From the NCBI GenBank assembly GCA_963853835.1, contig OY970832.1:31136208-31200207 (forward strand): a stretch of DNA of 64,000 bases, in the 5' to 3' direction. The position numbers and the translations under genes are program-made. Source of the stretch: Calendula officinalis (taxonomy: Eukaryota; Streptophyta; Magnoliopsida; Asterales; Asteraceae). Below the pieces are notes generated by a model. The model had not been told where the DNA came from. It saw only the letters and a list, made by a program, of their open reading frames with translations, and searched no databases. Positions 1-13,500 of the stretch are shown here, in pieces. Each line of letters opens with the position of its first letter. The stretch's first letter is position 1.

Positions 1-425
1 CGAGGTAGTGTAAAGTACCCTTGAGAAAACCCAAATGAAACAACCACCGAAAACTATTTCGGTTCGGCGGAACACGGTGGTGGTCGAACGGACAAGGGGG
101 AGCAAATGGGTGCAAGCAACAAGGAACAAGCGTATTACGTTAATACCCATGCACCCTATTTATAGGTTTGATACAACCTTTCCTTTTTTTAGTCAAACTC
201 AAATTAGCTCAAGCCCGTCTATTTAATTAAACCCATTAATTAAACTAGCCCGATTAGAATAACTAGTTAATACCCATTAACTTATTCTAGCCTGTTACAC
301 TTTAATTAAAGTCCGGTTCATTTTATCTCGAGTTCGGTTGCGTCTCAGGAGCAACCCAGTAGGACTCTAATTTACATTGACTAGTCAACCGGTTTATTTG
401 ATGACGTTGGACCATATTTCCAACA
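1..425 (-). mobile_element. Inverted copia LTR of family A, cut by the window edge
   Basis: The reverse complement matches the LTR at 19793-20531 from its first base (TGTTGGAAATA, reading leftward from 425) to about the point corresponding to 20254. It carries the same TATA region (CCTATAAATAGG) and the same downstream leader. It ends exactly at the TG terminus and abuts element A gag sequence, as expected for integration of a second family member in the opposite orientation. The rest lies outside the window, so a solo LTR cannot be told from a full element. Confidence 0.85.
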
Positions 426-3400
426 GTTAAATGTGTCTAAGGAATTAGCAGTTGACATGGTCTTAAACTCGCTTGCTACGGCACATTCTTCTTTCGTATT
501 AGACCACGACAAGAATAAGAAAGACATTACACTTATAGAGTTAAGCAAGAAACTAATAATTGCTGAAGAAAGGATATTAGGCATTCATAACCCTACTTCT
601 GATACTTCTATCCTAAACATTGAATCAAATGATGCTACGACAAGTGAACCTTCTCATCCCAATGGGAAAGGGAAAGCTAAGGTGGGACATGCCCAACGAA
701 AGCTTTAGAGAAAGAAAAGTTCACTAATAGCACCTAAAGATTCTACATGTTTTCATTGCAATTAATTAGGTCACTAGAAAAGAAGCTGCCCAAAGTATCT
801 GAATGATTTGAAGAATCACAAGGTCCAAAAGTCTGGAACTTCAGGTACGTTCATGATTGAACTTCAAAATGCTTATATGTTTCATTCTTGGGTCCTAGAT
901 ACAGGGTGTGGTACTCACATTTGCACTAATATGCAAAGACTAAGAAATAGTTGAACCTGAAGCATGGTGAGCTGAATCTAATCATGTGAAACAGAGTCTC
1001 GACTGCTGTCACCATGATTGGAGATAAAAAGCTCATGCTTAGAAGTGATTGTTCTATCATTTTATTAGATGTTTGTTATTCGTCTTGCATGGCGCGAAAC
1101 ATAATTTCATTTTATGCATTGTTCAAGGATGGTTTCAAATTTGATTTTGATAATGACAATGGTTGCATTTTGGTTTATAAAAATGGTGTTTTTATATTTA
1201 AAGTTAACCCTTCTTCTGGCATATGTGAAAGTGTTGTTTGCGTTAACAATAGAAATTTAATATTGAATGTTGATTCATCCAAAGATGTATTGGATAAATC
1301 ATGTCTATGGCATTGTCGCTTAGGCCACATAAACAAGAAGAGGATCGCCAAACTCCAAAAGGATGGAGTGTTGGAATCCTTTGACCTCAAGTCAAATGAT
1401 GTATGTGAATCTTGTTTACTTGGCAAGATGACAAAGGCGCCATTCACAAGGACTTTTGAAGAGAGGCAAATACTTATTGGATCTTGTACACAATGATGTG
1501 TGTGGACCATTCAAGTCAAGCACTAGATATGGCGAGAGAAACTTCGTCACACTTACTAATGATTTTAGTAGATATGGATATGTTTATCTGATTAAACACA
1601 AGTCTAAAATCTTTGAAACGTTTAAAGTATATCAAAATGAAGTTGAGAATCAACTAGGCAGAAAGATCAAGATGCTCCGCTCTGACAGGGGTGGAGAGTA
1701 TCTTAGTCAAGAGTTCATCAATCATCTTAAAAGTTGTGGAATAGTATCCCAACTATCGCCTCCTAGAACTCCACAGCTTAATGGAGTGTCTGAAAGGAGA
1801 TATCGAACGCTATTAGACATGGTTCGATCGATGATGAGTCGAGCAACTCTACCAGTGAGCTTTTGGGGATATGCACTTGAAACAGCAGCTCATATCTTAA
1901 ACCTTGTACCAACTAAGAAGGTGTCAAAGACTCCCTCTAAAATATGGACAAGGAATGCTCCCTCGCTCCGACATTTGAAAATCTGGGGTTGTGAAGTTTA
2001 TGTAGGGCATGAAACTCACGAAAAGCTGGAAAGAAAATAAGAGAAGTGTCATTTCATTGGCTACCCACGTCAGTCTTTTGGATATCGGTTTTATAAACCG
2101 CCAGAGAACAAAGTGGTCATAGCTCGAAGAGGATTCTTTCTTGGGAGAGAGCTATTATCCAAAGAAGCTAGTGGGAGCAAGATTGACCTTGAAGAGTCTC
2201 AAGAGTCGACCAATGAAATTGAAACGGAACCTATAGTTGACAATAGTACTCAACCTAGGGATGAGACTCATGCTGAACAAAATGGTATAACTCCTACCAT
2301 TCCCCGTTGATCCTCTAGAGTTGTTCGCCCTCCTGATCATCTTGGTGATTATTATGAATACCATATTGCTGAAGGTGATGCATCAACTGATAATGATATA
2401 CCAGTTGATGATGATGAGCCATCAAACTATAAGGAAGCTATGGAAGGCCCTGAGGCTGATAAATGGAAAGATGTTATGGAGTGCGAGATTCAGTCCATGT
2501 ATGACAACCAAGTATGAAACTCAGTTGATAAAGTCTATCAGGATATTACCTGCAATAGCTGCATTTCATGATTATGAAATTTGGTAGATGGATGTGAAAA
2601 CTACTTTCTTGAACGGAAAGTTAACTGAGGATGTCTATATGGCACAACCAGAAGGTTTTATCCACAAGCAACATCCTAAGAGAGTGTGCAAGCTTGAGAA
2701 ATCAATCTATGGATTGTAGCAAGCATCTCGAAGTTGGAATATTTGCTTTCATGAAAGAGTGAAACAGTTTGGATTTTCTAGAAGCGAAGATGAGTCCTGT
2801 GTTTATACCAAAACTAGTGGGAGCACTGTAATCTTCCTAGTACTATATGTGGATGACATATTGCTCATTGGCAATCACATTCCTACACTGCAAGATGTGA
2901 AGTCTTGGTTGGGAAAGTGTTTTGCAATGAAGGATTTAAGAGATCCAGCGTATATACTTGGAATTAAGATATACAGAGATAGAGAGAAACATCTAATAGG
3001 ATTGAGACAGAGTACATACTTAGACAAGATATTAAAGAGGTTTCATATGCTTGAGTCTAAGAAGGGTTACTTACCAATTAACCATGGCATAAAGTTGACT
3101 AAAAGTCAAAAGTCCCAGCACTGAGTTAGAGCGGGATAGAATGACTCGAATCCCATACGCTTCGGCTATAGGTTCGATCATGTATGCCATGATATGTACT
3201 CGTCATGATGTCTCATATGCCTTGAGCATGGTGAGTCGATATCAGGACAACCCTGGAATCAATCATTAGATAGCGGTGAAAATGATTCTCAAGTACCTAA
3301 GGCGAACAAAGAATATGTTCTTAGTGTATGGTGGGAAAGACGAACTGAAAGTGGGAGGTTATTGTGACGCGAGTTTCCAAACGGATAGAGTTGAGTCGTG

Positions 3401-3582
3401 TTCACAATCTGGGTGGGTATTCTTATTGAATAGAGGAGCTGTCACTTGGAAGAGTTCAAAGCAGAAGACAGTTGCTGACTCCACATGTGAATATGAGTAT
3501 ATTGCTGCTAGTGAGGCAGCAAAAAAGGCTACATGGTTGAAGAATTTCATCGGTGACCTCGGTGTTGTAACAAGCATCAAGG
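426..3582 (+). pseudogene. Element A: degraded Ty1/copia gag-pol, both ends lost
   Basis: Broken polyprotein of a copia retrotransposon (capsid, protease, integrase, reverse transcriptase, RNase H). From about 430 one reads the C-terminal half of Gag. A zinc knuckle at 748-792 is interrupted by stop codons. A protease motif (VLDTGCGTH) lies near 895, the integrase HHCC region near 1310-1430, and the integrase core with RSDRGGEY near 1680. After DNQV near 2515 about 55 residues of early RT are missing. RT resumes and keeps YVDD near 2850, and RNase H (DASFQTD near 3370) runs until element B cuts in at 3583. Many stops and frameshifts mark it as the oldest element here. Its 3' UTR and 3' LTR reappear at 19487-20531. 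Confidence 0.9.
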
Positions 3583-4700
3583 TGATGGATTTATGTGCAC
3601 AGTTAGTCAACCTATGGTGATTCGTCCATGCCTATGAAACACTTAAGGGTCACACTGGTGAGTGCATGTAATACAAGTAAGATATGTAATGATACTTGGA
3701 AGAGGATTGATTCATAATAGTCATTTATGAATCAAGTTAAGTATTAAGTTAAGTTCAACTTATTACTAGATTAGTTTATCTAACTAATTAATACACGTAT
3801 TTGTACATTTACTAGTTGAGTAAATTTACAATGTATTAATTATAGATTATCCATAATATGATTTAAGGCAATTAACTCATATGGTGTTGGATAATATTAT
3901 TGTCTAAATTATATACAGGTTATTATATAATTAATTATTAAAAGTATTAAATACAAGTATATATATCGTGTATGAATAATACCAAAATATATTAGTGTAT
4001 TAATACTAGACATTTAATAATTAAGTGGGACAATAATAACTAGTTAAACTACAAGGGTTTAAAGTGAAAAAGGATAAGTTTAATTAATGATTAATATTAA
4101 TTAAACTAGAAGGGCCCTACGTGAAAGTCCTTCTATTATAAATAGAAGGCTTGGGGTTCCCTTGTTTTTTTACTCATTACACACGAAACCCTAGCCCCCC
4201 TCTCCCCTTGGTTTCGATCGAACACTACCCCAAGAACACAAGTATTGTGTTCTTCGTGTTCTTCGTTCGTTCTTCATATTCTTCAAGACTTACAGATTGA
4301 AGATCATTACAAGGATCAACTAGAAGATCACTCATCGTGTTCATCATCAGTGGACTTACTTAAGCAAGATTAATGTATGATTTGGAAAACCCTTTTCCTC
4401 CTCTCTCTCTCTATGTACGACCGAACCAAGAACCCTAGAGTTCTTGGTTGGCCGTCGAATACCACAAGGGTATGTGTGTGTTCGAGTTTTTCGTACAAGG
4501 TTTCTTTCTTGTTAATCTAGTCTAGATTTCCAACATCCCAATCCTTTAGGGTTTAAGGATTAAGTTTAATCTCAGTTCCGCTTTAGGGATTAAACTAGCT
4601 AGTTGGTTAAACGACAAGATTCATGTTCTTGTCAGTATGGTCGAACCAAGTATACTAGGAGGTTGACCCAGGTGGTCAATCAGTGTTATGAAACCCTTCA
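3583..4700 (+). repeat. 5' LTR of element B
   Basis: Runs from TGATGG to CCTTCA and is followed directly by a primer-binding-site-like stretch. It contains a 12-bp inverted repeat at 4077-4107 and a TATA box inside an inverted repeat (arms CCTTCTAT and ATAGAAGG) at 4130-4150. Most of it aligns with 18376-19486, with scattered substitutions and indels. Confidence 0.85.
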
Positions 4701-4720
4701 GTGTATCAGAGCATTGGCTT
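4701..4720 (+). promoter_or_regulatory. Primer-binding site of element B
   Basis: GTGTATCAGAGCATTGG directly follows the LTR end. It resembles the initiator-Met tRNA primer site used by plant copia elements (TGGTATCAGAGC), with small changes. Confidence 0.65.
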
Positions 4721-7214
4721 AGAAATCTAAACAAGAATAACAAAGTTTTTTGTTTGTTTAATTTCCAAGTTTTTTATTTTTTTGTTCCTTCTTCTTCTTC
4801 TTCTTAAATTTTTGAAAAGGGTAAAAGAACCCTAGGACCAAGCATGTTAAACTAGTTAAGTTTAATTGGTCAAAAGGATTCTAAAAACCCTAGAAATTTC
4901 GTGATTGGCAAAGAACCCTAGGACCAAGTATGTTAAACTAAGATTTGTTTAATTGGTCAAAAATATTATTTCCTTATTCCCCATGATTTTCGTGATCAAG
5001 GAGAAACCCTAGGACCAAGTATGTTAAACTAGATTTATTTAATTGGTCAAAAGGATTCTCTCCTATTACCCTTTACATTTTCGAAATCTAGGAGGAAACT
5101 TGGACACCAAAGTATGTTAAACTAGTTTAGTTTAACTGGTGGAAAAGTTTCTTAGTTTTAAGAATTTCGAAACCCTAAAGAACCCTAGGACCAAGGAAAT
5201 TAAACTAGTTTAGTTTAATTGGTTAACCTAGATAATTAAACAAGTTCATGTTTAATAGGTTTAATTATTATTTTAGTGGATTTATTGAAACTAGTTCTTT
5301 AAACCTAGAAATCTAGGCAAAGTTTATTGTTTAAAAGGTTTGAATTAAAAAGTTTAAATAAATTTATTAAGGTGATAATCTATCCTAGAATTTAAACAAA
5401 GATTATTGTTTAGATGGGATTGATTAAGAATAATCTTATTATAATATTGTTTTTGATCAAGAAAGTCAAACCCCTAGTTTTGATTGATCAAGAACAAAAT
5501 TAGGGTTTGATTAATTAATTAAAGGGAATTAATAAGAATTAAAATAAGTGTTAATTTTTAAGTTCTAAAATTAAAAAAGTGTATTTATATTTATAATATA
5601 TAATTTCGGATTCTTTTTAATATTTAAAAGGAAAAAAAATGATTTTTTTTAAAGATAAAATAGTTTATACGTATTTTAATTAGATCAAGTTAAAATACAT
5701 ATGTATAAATTAGGTTTAATATTCTTATTAGAATATTATAAGTTTTTAAAGTAATAAATTATATATGTTAAATACAAGATTAAATGGAACATTAAAAGAA
5801 AATATTATTTTGATCTTAAAGGTTAAAATATAACTAGTTGTTATATAATTGAGACTAGAATGTACAAAGTTATAATTTAATTATAATTAGAAATTGTACA
5901 AGTTAAAATTATATGATAAACTAGAAATACACAAAGTTATATATTATTATTATAAAGTGTATAAAGTTATAAGTTATTATAACTAGATAATTATACAATT
6001 ATAATATAAGTATTTTACAAGTCATGTAAGATACTAGATTAATGATCAAGGATTAAATAACAAGAAAACTGTATAACCTATATTTAACTAGTCCAAGTTA
6101 AATGTAAGAAAGGTTTAAACAAACTAAGAATTATTATATATAAGTTTTTATATAATAAGTTTGTTAGTTTTCACCAAGTATAGACCGGTGATTGTGTTTG
6201 CTTAAGTTCCATCATGGTTGTTGGAGTTAGTGGGAGCTACACAAGAAAATCACAAAGTTTATAAATTGTGTCGTCAAGACATAAGTTTTGGTCGAATCTA
6301 ATAAGTAAAAACAAAGGTTTAATTTTATTATTAAACAACTGAGAAAAACAAGGTGTGTTAAACTAGTATTATGATTCAAGTTCATGAATCATAAAGAAAT
6401 TAAAATTCAGATTTTAAAGTTTAACATAAGGTTAAAGTTTTGCAAGTAAGATAAAACAAGTAAGTTTTATTATAGATAAGGTTTTTTTACAAAACCTAGT
6501 AAAACATTTTGTACACCTCGTTTTAGGTATACATATAAAGCGCGCAACTTTTTGAAACTATAAGTTATAATGGAAAAGTTCTTAAGATTTAAAAAGGTGT
6601 CTTGTTGAATTCTTGAATTCACAAGTCACAAATTTTAAATAAGAATTAAGATTGGAATAAGGTTTAAGTTTAGTTCAAGACTTAAACAAACCCAAGAAAA
6701 TCTTAGATCTAAGTACTATTCACCTAATGGAACACCTCACTTGTTAAACGATATTCATATTGTAAGGAGAAAGAACCTTGATATGAATTCAAATCATTGC
6801 GAGTGTTAGGGTGCGTAAGGATCTGTGATAATCGGGAGTCCCGGCGCAGAACATCGCACTGTCTTAGATGGTCTGATCTACTTTGGTGATAATCGGGAGT
6901 CCCGACCCAAAAAGTACTTGAGTAGAATAAACATACTAAACTTTATTGCAACTTAGAAATGTACAATTATATTGTACAAGGTTGTAATAAGTTATAAGTC
7001 TAAAGATTCTACGACCCCTAGGAATCGTGTCAAGTCTTGGTACGATCAGTAAGGACGTTACCTACCATAAACAGCATGTCTCGTCGGGAAGTGCCCAAAC
7101 CTTGCGGCGAGAATGTGATATATGGATCCTAGGCCTAAAATATTAATTATGGGTTTATAATATATTTTAGACTATTTTTTTTATGATTACTAATTAAACT
7201 GGGTTTGATTTGTA
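4721..7214 (+). other. Noncoding leader of element B
   Basis: About 2.5 kb of AT-rich sequence with no convincing reading frame. At 4830-5230 five imperfect copies of a unit containing CCCTAGGACCAAG, ATGTTAAACTAG and TTTAATTGGT occur at about 80-90 bp intervals. At 6830-6910 the word GATAATCGGGAGTCCCG occurs twice. The 5800-6010 stretch consists of short AT-rich repeats. Confidence 0.6.
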
Positions 7215-8079
7215 GATTGCAGCAACAACCACAACGACAAGTACCAACAATCTCTCGCTACGCTCGATCCTAGAAAAGGACAAGTTGACTGGGTCAAACT
7301 TTCTCAATTGGGAGAGCAATCTTCGCATTATGCTTAGGCATGAGAGAAAGTGGTATGTCTTGGAGAGAGCAGTACCAAATGTCCCTGCCGCGAATCCTAG
7401 AGCTGAAGCAAGGCAAGCTTATGATAAGCATGTCAGTGATGCACTCGATGTGAGCTGTCTGATGCTCGCCACTATGAGTCTCGAGCTACAAGTGGGACTT
7501 ATGGATGTGCCTGCATTTGACATGATCCAGCAACTAAGGGATTCATTTCAAGAGCAAGCTCGCACTGAGAGGTTTGATATCAATCGACCCTTCAACTCTT
7601 GCAATATGGTCAAAGGAAAACCGGTGAGTGCCCATGTCATGAAAATGAAAGGGCACATGGATCACCTGGCTAGACTCGGTCATCCCATACCGTTGCAAAT
7701 GGCAACAGACACTATACTCAATTCATTGTCTTATGATTACAAGCCTTTTGTAGTCAACTACAATATGCATAATATGGAGAAATCCATTGTTGAGCTACAT
7801 TCTATGCTCAAGACAGCTGAATTGAGTTTGGGGACCAAACCTAATTATGTTCTAATGATCGGTAATGGCAGTGGCGGTGGCGAGAAGAGAAAAGGGCATG
7901 GTGGTAAAGGAAAAGGTAAAACCAATCCTAACCAAGGAGTGCCAAATGGTAAAGGTGTCAAAAAAGGGTCAAGAAGGTGAAGCCTAACACAGAGAGGACC
8001 GAGAATCGGTGCTTCAAGTGCGGGGAGGTTGGGCATTGGAAAAGAAATTGTCCAAAGGGTGCCAGCAGTGGAGGAATCT
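7215..8079 (+). pseudogene. Gag of element B, start codon lost, frameshifted and split
   Basis: Encodes a copia Gag (capsid) that packages element RNA into cytoplasmic particles. The reading frame resembles the Gags of elements D and E from the first residues: SNFLNWESNLRIMLRHE corresponds to TNFVDWSRNLRIVLRAE in D. The expected start at 7216-7218 reads ATT instead of ATG, and the first in-frame ATG is at 7285. The open frame ends at 7980 after a basic Gly/Lys-rich linker. A shift by one base in the A-rich run near 7960 restores a zinc knuckle (CFKCGEVGHWKRNC, near 8011-8052). The gene is then interrupted at 8080 by element C and resumes at 15987. Gag identity is firm; loss of function is inferred from these lesions. 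Confidence 0.85.
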
Positions 8080-8709
8080 GTTGGAATATGCTTCATGCGT
8101 ATAAGATATAGTTATATGGCTAGTTGTTTGTGAGCCTAAAGGGTCACACACTTAAACACTAAACACCATAAGATATATAGTGTAATTAGGGTAATTACAT
8201 TATATATTAATATAAGCTACTAGCTTGTATACATATTATAGTTTAATATTAATTGTTAATATTGAAACTTAATAGTGAGCTTAATAGAAAGAACAAAAGG
8301 CATGGGGCTAGAGTGCAATAAATCGTAAGTGATTATGGGAAGTCATTAAAAGGGATTAGGGCAACCATAATCCCTTCACTCCCTACGACTCACGGCCGCA
8401 CACCCCCACACCCTCTCTAGGGTTCTTTTGCTTCTTCTTGATTGCTCAATCGGACTAGCATCCCTTGGTGTTCTTGCCATAGTGTTGTGTGGACTAGCTT
8501 TGGAGGAATTCCCCGTTGGAGTTCTTGGTTTCCATCCGTCGTCGATCACCTCCATCCGTATTATACAAAGGCTTCAAGGGTATGATTATTCATCTTAACT
8601 CTTTGTATTTTATTAGTTTAATTATATGATTGATATCAAGATCCGTTCATTGGTGATTAAACTATTTTCCGCTGCGTTTGTTACTTGTTATAACCGAAAG
8701 TCACCATTA
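8080..8709 (+). repeat. 5' LTR of element C
   Basis: 630 bp, TGTTGGAATATG to CACCATTA. TATAAGCTAC followed by TAGCTTGTATA at 8210-8230 forms an inverted repeat near the likely TATA region. Confidence 0.93.
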
Positions 8710-10502
8710 GTGGTATCACGAGTCATTATATTGATCATATAATTAGCTAGTTTTTGTGAAAAGTGGCAAAAATCTATCCTTTGTTGGTACCCTAATTCCG
8801 AACGGCAAATATAAGAACCCTAGGTTTCTTTATTTTTTCGCAATTTTTTAAATAATGGGTTAAAAATATGATTTTTTGTAACCGTAATTGCCACTTATTA
8901 CAAAAACACATCAAAAAATTAATCTAGTTTATTGAATTTTTTGATTATTTGGCTTGGAATTACTTGTTTAATTTCATTTTTGATATGGCAAAACATGTAA
9001 TTTTGCCATATCCCAAGCCAAAGCCTTGTCAATTGTTGCTTGTTTGTGCAAACCAATGAAAACCTAGACCTTGTGATTGATTGTGGTTGACTGTTTGGTT
9101 GTTTTGGGAAAGCCGTGTTTTTGGCTAAATTTAGTTGTAATCTTTTAATTTTTTCTTTTATTTTTGGTGCCATATTTTTTGGGCAATTTGTAATGAAAAA
9201 GTAATAGAATAGATTGTGTTTCTTTATTTCTTTTATTGTAAATTGTTGACCAAAAATTGAAGACAAATGAAGAAAACAACAAATTTCCGTCATCAACACG
9301 AGGGCTGTACGAAACCAGGTTTTCTAGAGGCATACGGACTCCGTTTTGGGCGATTCAAAAGCCTAAAATGCTTGAAAAGTCGTGGGCTACAACTTTCCAG
9401 TAGGCCGGGAAGACTTTCGAAGACTCCTTCAGTGACTTTTCGAGCTTCAAAGTCTGCTGGAATTTTCTGGCAGATTACAATTTTTCACAAGTTTTGGTCT
9501 CTACTTGCTCAAGAATGTCTTGGAGCATGTGGGAGCCCATTGGGTTAATGTTGGCCCGTCCCCTAGATTGACCCTTCGGTCCGTCGTGATGACTCAAGTG
9601 ACCGAACCTAGGATTTCATCGGTCGAGGTTTGCACAAAATGTGTTGCATGTTTTATTATGTGTTTGTGGTTGTGAAATAATTTCTATATGATACAAATAA
9701 TAAACAACTAAAAATATGATTTTTGAAACACAAACATTAAAACATCCAAAATTTTAATCATCAATGATTACTTGTTAATCATCGATGATTATAGCTTAAT
9801 CACTTATGATCACTGTTTAATCATCAATGATTACTGGTTAATCATCGATGATTACAGTTCAATCATCTATGATTATTCATTAATCTAAACTTGTTTTTGA
9901 GATTAATACAAAAGTTTAAATATGATTTGAAACTTATAATTTAATAATCGCTAAACGTTTTTACCGCTTATTAAACCGACTTATGAAGTGGTATGAATGA
10001 AGTACATGATTCATTCATATCTTAATAAAATTTTATCACAAAATTTTTTACATACCTAAAATTTAAGTCACGCCGTCCAATCGGTTGCAAATCACTTGCT
10101 TCTATTTTTGAATTCACGTGAGACGTGGTTTGAATTTAGATCCGAGGTCATTATTCTCTACACGTGAGACCTAGATCTATTTTGACATGATTTCACATTG
10201 GATGACTTAATCGAGTTAACGGTGAGACCTTGACTCGAGGCGAAGATGCGACAAACATGCCACTTGACCCTAGATGCTTGTTCACTAGGTGCCATGAAGT
10301 CCCATACCTCTAAGAGTTGCACTTGTAATGCAATTGTTGAACGTCACCTACCTATTGGATCTATCATCTCTAGCAGATCAACTGATGCGATGATAGAAGC
10401 TCAATGGGATCTTAGCTTTTAATTAAAATTAATTGGGTAGTTAATTTATTAAAAGAAATTAATTATTGAAAATACTAATTAATGAACTTTGTCATTTTGT
10501 AG
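8710..10502 (+). other. Leader of element C with primer site and conserved blocks
   Basis: Begins with the primer site GTGGTATCACGAGTC (initiator-Met type). A block at about 9244-9660 is strongly conserved with D (37744-38170) and includes an open frame of 93 codons starting at 9267. At 9753-9880 there are six imperfect copies of a palindrome related to AATCATCGATGATT. Just before gag, arms CTATCATC (10361-10368) and GATGATAG (10389-10396) can form a hairpin that is also present in D. No protein function is claimed for the 93-codon frame. Confidence 0.7.
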
Positions 10503-13500
10503 ATGACTACAAACAATCAAACCCTATCTAAAACACCATTCGCTCCGTTCTCGATAAGGAGAAACTTGATGGATCGAATTTTGTTGATTGGGCTCGTATC
10601 CTAAGGATTGTCCTTAGGGCCGAGCACAAATACCATCATTTGGAAGAGGCGTTGCCCCCTGCCCCCGCTGCTAATGCCACCGCTCCTGTTCGTGCGGCCT
10701 ATACTAAAAGGTTTAACGAACAGCAAGAAGTCGCTGCCCTTATGCTAGTGAGCATGACCAACGAGATTCAAAAGAATCACGAGGACCTCACTGCATTTGA
10801 CATGATGCGTGAACTAAAAACCACGTATCAAAAGCAAGCTGATCAGGAACTCTTTGACACGGTCAATGCCTTCCATGCTTGTAAGCAAGAGGAGGGATAG
10901 TATGTTAGCTCTTATCTTTTGAAGATGAAGAGTTACCTAGACCAGATGGAGAAACTTGGCTACCCTATGCCACATATCCTTGGAATTGGGTTAATTCTCA
11001 CTTCACTTCACAAGGACTATGCGCCGTTTGTCATGACTTATCATATGCATAGTATGGGGAAGACTTTCTCCGAACTACATGCTATGCTGAAACAAACGGA
11101 AGCTGGGCTACCCAAGAAATCTCCTACCCCTACTGTCCTTGACATAAGGCAAGGAAAGATCCAAAAACCAAAACCGCAAGTAGTTGCTAAGGGCCAAGGC
11201 AAGGGAAAGCAGGTTTACAAGCCCAAGACAAAGGTTCCCCCACCTACTAATAAGGAGCATCCTGCTAAGGATCTTGCTTGCCATCACTGCGGTGAAACAG
11301 GCCATAGGAGGAGGAATTGTCCTGTCTACCTGGCGGAGTTGATGAAGAACAAAGCCAACAAGGTTGGCACATCAGGTATCTTCACAATAGAACTATATGC
11401 TTTCCCTAAGAAATCATGGGTATATGACACTGGTTGTGGTACTCACATTTGTAATACCATGCGGGGTCTAAGGGGAAGTAAAAAGCTAAACCATGGAGTT
11501 TTGGACTTGTACATAGGCAATGGAATGCGTGCACCGGTCGATGCTATAGGAAGCTATGAATTTAATCCTTCCTAGTGGTTTAATTATTGTATTGGACAAT
11601 TGTCACTATGCGCCTAGTATTCCTAGGGGTATAGTATCGCTTTCATGTTTGTGGAATAATGGTTTTATTCATACTTTTACGGATTATGGTATTTCAGTTT
11701 CTAAGGAAAATGATTTCTATTCTAATGCTATTCCTTGTGATGGTATTTTTGAGATTGACATGCATAATCGTATCACAAACAGTAGTTCTATTTACAAATG
11801 TAGCAATAAGAAATCCAAGAAGAATTTGGATTCTACTTACCTATGGCATTGTCGTCTTTGCCATGTTAACAAGCAACGCGTTTAAAATTACAAAACGATG
11901 GGCTTATTAAATCAGATGATTCTGAATCATTTGATAAATGTGTTTCTTGTATATCTGGTAAAATTGCGCGCAAGCCTTTCTCCCATGTAGGCGAAAGGGC
12001 TAGTGATCTACTTGGACTCATACATACTGATGTATGTGGCCCTTTTAGAACTAGAACTAGGGAAGGTGCTACCTACTTCATTACTTTCACTAACGACTTT
12101 AGTCGTTATGGTTATGTTTACTTGATTAAACATAAACATGAAACCTTTGAAACGTTCAAAGCTTTCCAAAATGAAGTAGAAAATCAACTCGGCAAGAAGA
12201 TAAAAGCTCTCCGTTCTGATCGAGGAGGAGAGTACATGAGCCATGAGTTTCAAGACCATCTAAAGAATTGTGGGATTGTCTCACAATTCACTCCCCCTTA
12301 TACACCACAGCATAATGGTGTATCAGAGAGGAGAAATCGCACCTTGCTTGACATGGTCCGATCGATGATGAGTCCTACCACTCTGCCTCTATCCTTTTGG
12401 GGTTATGCACTCAAGTTGGCTGCTCGCATACTGAATATGGTTCCCACCAAGGAAGTTGAAAAGACACCATATGAGATATGGCATGGGAAAGTCCCTAACT
12501 TGTCTTACTTGAAGGTCTGGGGTTGTGAGGCTCTCGTGAAACGAGACACACCGAACAAACTTGAACCCAGAGTTGTCAAGTGCATCTTTATAGGATACCC
12601 TGAGGAAACGATGGGTTACTATTTCTACTACCCACCTGAGCAAAAAGTAATTATTGCTCGTTATGCTGAGTTTCTTGAGAGCAATCTCATTTCACAAGAA
12701 GCAAGTGGGAGTACAATCGACTTTGACGAGATTCCAAGCGATGAAGATGCACAACCTATTGTAGAAACTAGCGAACATCAAGATGAGGCTGAACATGAAA
12801 CTGTTCCTGTTGCACCTCAAAATGATAAAGTCCCCGTTCGAAGGTCCACAAGGACACCTCATGCACCTGAACGATATGGTTTCCAAATCGATGCTGAGGA
12901 GCTGAGTTTAGGGGATCATAATGAACCCCCTAACTATCGAGCTGCATTAGCAGATTCTGAATCTGACAAATGGCTTGATGCTATGAACGCGGAAATGCAA
13001 TCCATGAAAGATAACCAAGTATGGACTTTGGTTGATCTTCCTCCTAATAGTAAGACTGTTGGCAGCAAGTTCCTCTTCAAGAAGAAGACCGACATGGATG
13101 GCAATGTACACACCTATAAAGCTCGGTTGGTGGCAAAAGGTTACACTCAAACCTACGGGATTGACTACGATGAAACCTTCTCGCCTGTTGCCGACGTTAG
13201 AGCTATTAGGATAATCATAGCCATAGCAGCGTACTATGACTATGAGATTTGGCAAATGGATGTTAAAACTGCTTTCTTAAATGGACACCTCGACGAAGAT
13301 GTCTATATGGTACAACCTGAGGGATTTGTAAGTACAAAGCACCCTAAGAAAGTATGTAAGCTTCAAAGGTCCATTTGTGGACTAAAGCAAGCATCCAGAA
13401 GTTGGAACAAAAGATTCGACGAGGAAATCAAAACGTTTGGTTTCACTCAGAATCCCGACGAGCCATGTGTATATGTAAGAGCTAGTGGGAGCATTGTCGT

